NCBI GenBank assembly: GCA_902577425.1
Contig: CACGZD010000001.1
Location: forward strand, 49,860-113,859
Source: an uncultured Alphaproteobacteria bacterium
GTDB lineage: Bacteria > Pseudomonadota > Alphaproteobacteria > HIMB59 > GCA-002718135
Length of the DNA stretch: 64,000 bases
Reading direction: 5' to 3'
Part shown: piece after piece, positions 61,676 through 64,000 of the stretch
Position numbering within the stretch: position 1 is the stretch's first letter
Layout of the letters: each line of letters starts with the position of its first letter
Notes under the pieces: model-generated
What the model saw: only the letters and a program-made list of their open reading frames with translations
What the model was told of the DNA's origin: nothing
The model's database searches: none
Translations under genes and position numbers: made by a program

Positions 61676-63026
61676 TAATAATCTCTTTCAATTGTTTCAT
61701 TAACTTAGCTGTAACTTTATTTACTATAAATTCTTCTTTGCCTTCAACTAATATCCTAATTAATGGTTCTGTACCTGATTTTCTAACTAAAAATCTTAAA
61801 TTCTTATATTTTTTCACATAACTCAGGTAAATATTTTTAATTTTATTTTGTTGAAGTTTAGAGAGTTCAATATTTAATTTTAAGTTCTCCTTATTTTGAG
61901 GAAATTTTTTAAAAAGGTTAAACAAGTTGCTGGCTTTTAAATTATTTTTAGATAGTGATTCTATTACTTTTATAGCAGCTAGTATTCCATCACCTGTATT
62001 CATATATTGTCCAAGTATAATATGACCTGATTGCTCTCCACCTAAATTATAAGAATTTTTTTTCATATTAGAAATAACATTTATATCTCCAACATTTTCT
62101 CTAATTAATTTTACGCCCAATTTTTTTTTCAAATATATTTCAAAACCTAAATTTGACATTACTGTTGTAACGACAGTATTTTTATTAAGTTTTTTTGAAC
62201 TAAGCAAGTTTTTAGCAAATAACGCAATAATATTATCTCCATCAATTTCATTACCCTTTTCATCTACAACAATTAATCTGTCGCCATCTCCATCAAAAGC
62301 AAAACCAATATCAGCTTTGGCTGATAAAACTTTTTTTGATAGTTTTTTAGTATCAACAGCTCCACAATTAAGATTTATATTCTTACCATTTGGCTTATTA
62401 TTTATAGTTATAACTTTACATCCTAAATCAACTAATAAATTAGGAGCAACATTATATGTAGCTCCATTTGCACAATCTAAAACTATTTTTAATTTCTTAA
62501 TATTTGTTGATTTATTAATTGTTGATTTTAAATACTGTGAATATTTTATATGAGCATTTTCTAATCTAAATGCCTTACCTGATTCATAACTTAAATTAAT
62601 TATTTTATTATATTTAGTATTATTAAAAACTATAGACTCTATTTTTTTTTCAAGACTTCTAAGTATTTTTGATCCTTTTGAGTCAAAAAACTTTAATCCA
62701 TTATACTCGTAAGTGTTATGTGAAGCTGTTATCATTACTCCCATATCTGCTCGTAATGTTTTAATCAAATATGGCAATGCAGGAGTTGGTAAAGGTCCTA
62801 AAAGAATTACATCCATACCCATAGAAATAAAACCTGCGGTAAGCAAAGGTTCAAATAAATATCCTGATAATCTAGTATCTTTTGAAATAAGAACTTTTTT
62901 CTTTTTTTTTGTATTAGTCGCTAAAAAATATCCTGTTGTTTTTGCTATCTTTAAGCATGTTTCAGCTGTCATTGGCTCTTGATTAACTATACAGCGTATT
63001 CCATCAGTGCCAAAAATTTTTTCCAC
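61665..63026 (-). CDS. glmM: Phosphoglucosamine mutase
   Basis: A 453-residue enzyme that converts glucosamine-6-phosphate to glucosamine-1-phosphate for peptidoglycan and LPS precursors. It begins FGTDGIRC, has the catalytic phosphoserine Ser102 in TASHN, the metal loop DGDGDR near 242-247 and the phosphate-binding RKSGTEPLIRI at the C-terminus. It lies between ftsH (44-base gap) and hisZ. Confidence 0.95.
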
Positions 63027-63070
63027 AATATCTTCTATTTAATATTTAAGAGATTTGGAAGAAATTTAAA

Positions 63071-64000
63071 TTAATTTGTCTGAGGTCTAATGGTATTCCC
63101 AGATTTAGGAACTGATGTTGATATTGTAGGACTTGGAGTAATATCGTTATCAAAATCATCTCTATTTGGCTTAATTCCTTTAATCAAATCTTTTATTTCA
63201 TCACCAGTTAATGTCTCATATTCTAATAATCCCTTAGCAATAATATGAAGTTCTTCAATATTGTCTTGAATTAATTTACGACAATTAGATTCTGCTTCAT
63301 CAGCCAAAAATCTAATTTCATCATCAATTATTTTAGCCGTAGCATCAGAATTATTTTTACTTTGAGCAACAGAATGGCCTAAAAAAACTTCCTCACTATC
63401 ATTATTATATCTTAACTGACCTAGTTTTTCACTCATACCCCACTCAGTTATCATTCTTTTTGCAAGATTAGTAACCATCTGAATATCACTTGCCGCACCA
63501 TTCGTTATTTTATCTTTTCCAAAAATTAACTCTTCAGCTATTCTTCCTCCAGTAGCAATTAATAAATGTGCTTTCATCTGATCTTTTCTCATAGAAACTT
63601 GGTCTCTTTCCGGCAATCTCATAACCATGCCCAATGCTCTCCCCCTAGGTATAATTGTTGCCTTATGAATTGGATCTGAAGCAGGTGAATGAATTGTAGC
63701 AATAGCATGACCAGCTTCATGATAAGCAGTTAATTTTTTTTCTTCTTCTGTCATAACCATAGATCTTCTTTCAGCTCCCATCATTACTTTATCTTTAGCA
63801 CTTTCAAAATCTTCTAGGGTTACTAGTCTCTTGTTTTTTCTAGAAGCAAGCAGTGCTGCTTCATTTACTAAATTCGCTAAATCTGCACCTGAAAAACCAG
63901 GTGTACCTCTTGCTATTATTTTTGAATCAAATTTAGGAGAAACTTTAATTTTTTTAATATGAACTTTTAAAATTTTATCTCTGCCAATGATATCAGGATT
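63071..64000 (-). CDS. ftsH: ATP-dependent zinc metalloprotease FtsH (C-terminal part; 5' end outside window)
   Basis: The frame runs unbroken from the right edge to the stop at 63071, about 309 residues. Visible are the end of the AAA+ module ([20 protein letters not shown], the second-region-of-homology side), then the zinc-protease motif HEAGH (His94 and His98 of the fragment), the downstream metal-ligand region ([20 protein letters not shown]) and a low-complexity Pro/Thr/Ser tail. The membrane part and Walker motifs lie outside. FtsH degrades sigma-32, LpxC and faulty membrane proteins. An ATG at 63784 is internal, not the start. Confidence 0.96.
   Translation of the reverse strand, partial: NPDIIGRDKILKVHIKKIKVSPKFDSKIIARGTPGFSGADLANLVNEAALLASRKNKRLVTLEDFESAKDKVMMGAERRSMVMTEEEKKLTAYHEAGHAIATIHSPASDPIHKATIIPRGRALGMVMRLPERDQVSMRKDQMKAHLLIATGGRIAEELIFGKDKITNGAASDIQMVTNLAKRMITEWGMSEKLGQLRYNNDSEEVFLGHSVAQSKNNSDATAKIIDDEIRFLADEAESNCRKLIQDNIEELHIIAKGLLEYETLTGDEIKDLIKGIKPNRDDFDNDITPSPTISTSVPKSGNTIRPQTN

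Overview
The window is a compact, very AT-rich chromosome segment from a bacterium, almost certainly a streamlined alphaproteobacterium. Protein-level support for this comes from the gene order xseB-dxs-tlyA, the pairing of rluD with rpoH, purA next to hisZ, the alphaproteobacterial start of SecY, a TauE-type exporter next to a TIGR02186-type protein, and formate dehydrogenase genes related to fds. The low GC, the near absence of spacer DNA and the single tuf gene fit free-living marine lineages of the SAR11 / HIMB59 (AEGEAN-169) kind. That placement is inference; no rRNA gene is present to settle it. No insertion sequence, prophage, CRISPR array or gap over 300 bases was seen.

Layout. (1) 1-2647, minus: a catabolic group with an AGAT-like amidinotransferase, a EutA-like Asp/Glu-racemase-fold protein and the start of a EutB-like PLP ammonia-lyase. 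Divergent to it is a succinate-semialdehyde dehydrogenase (gabD). (2) 4156-9187: a ROK sugar kinase, the biotin transporter bioY, the magnesium channel mgtE preceded directly by tRNA-Leu(GAG), lipB, rluC and the fluoride channel crcB. (3) 9197-38167, all minus: about 29 kb of information-processing genes in one direction. In transcription order they are tRNA-Tyr, tRNA-Gly, tuf, tRNA-Trp, secE, nusG, rplKAJL, rpoBC, rpsL, rpsG, fusA, and then the S10, spc and alpha operons through rplQ. tuf is not in the str group, rpmD is absent between rpsE and rplO, and rpsC is broken by a one-base frameshift in a run of eight G. (4) 38343-47961: rlmB, tRNA-Thr, a tiny lipoprotein and then a formate dehydrogenase / molybdenum cofactor island (fdsA, fused fdsG-fdsB, tusA, moeA, mobB, a tungstate/molybdate-type permease, fdhD, mobA). 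(5) 48016-51630, plus: a TauE exporter, a small unknown membrane protein, a TIGR02186-type protein, a universal stress protein, pyrE and a nucleotidyltransferase. (6) 51632-64000: pdxH, fabI, aroC, tlyA, dxs, xseB, a small membrane protein, rluD, rpoH, purA, hisZ, glmM and the C-terminal part of ftsH.

How the parts fit. The formate dehydrogenase needs molybdenum cofactor carrying a guanine nucleotide and a sulfido ligand. The island holds the insertion (MoeA), nucleotide-attachment (MobA, MobB) and sulfur-transfer (FdhD, possibly TusA) steps, plus one oxyanion permease. Regulation visible in the DNA includes an L10-leader-like RNA before rplJ, an attenuator-like hairpin between rplL and rpoB, and sigma70-type promoters before tRNA-Tyr, rpsL and rpsM. 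Convergent gene pairs abut or overlap at seven junctions, and two divergent starts share the tetranucleotide CATG. There is therefore little room for conventional terminators and promoters.
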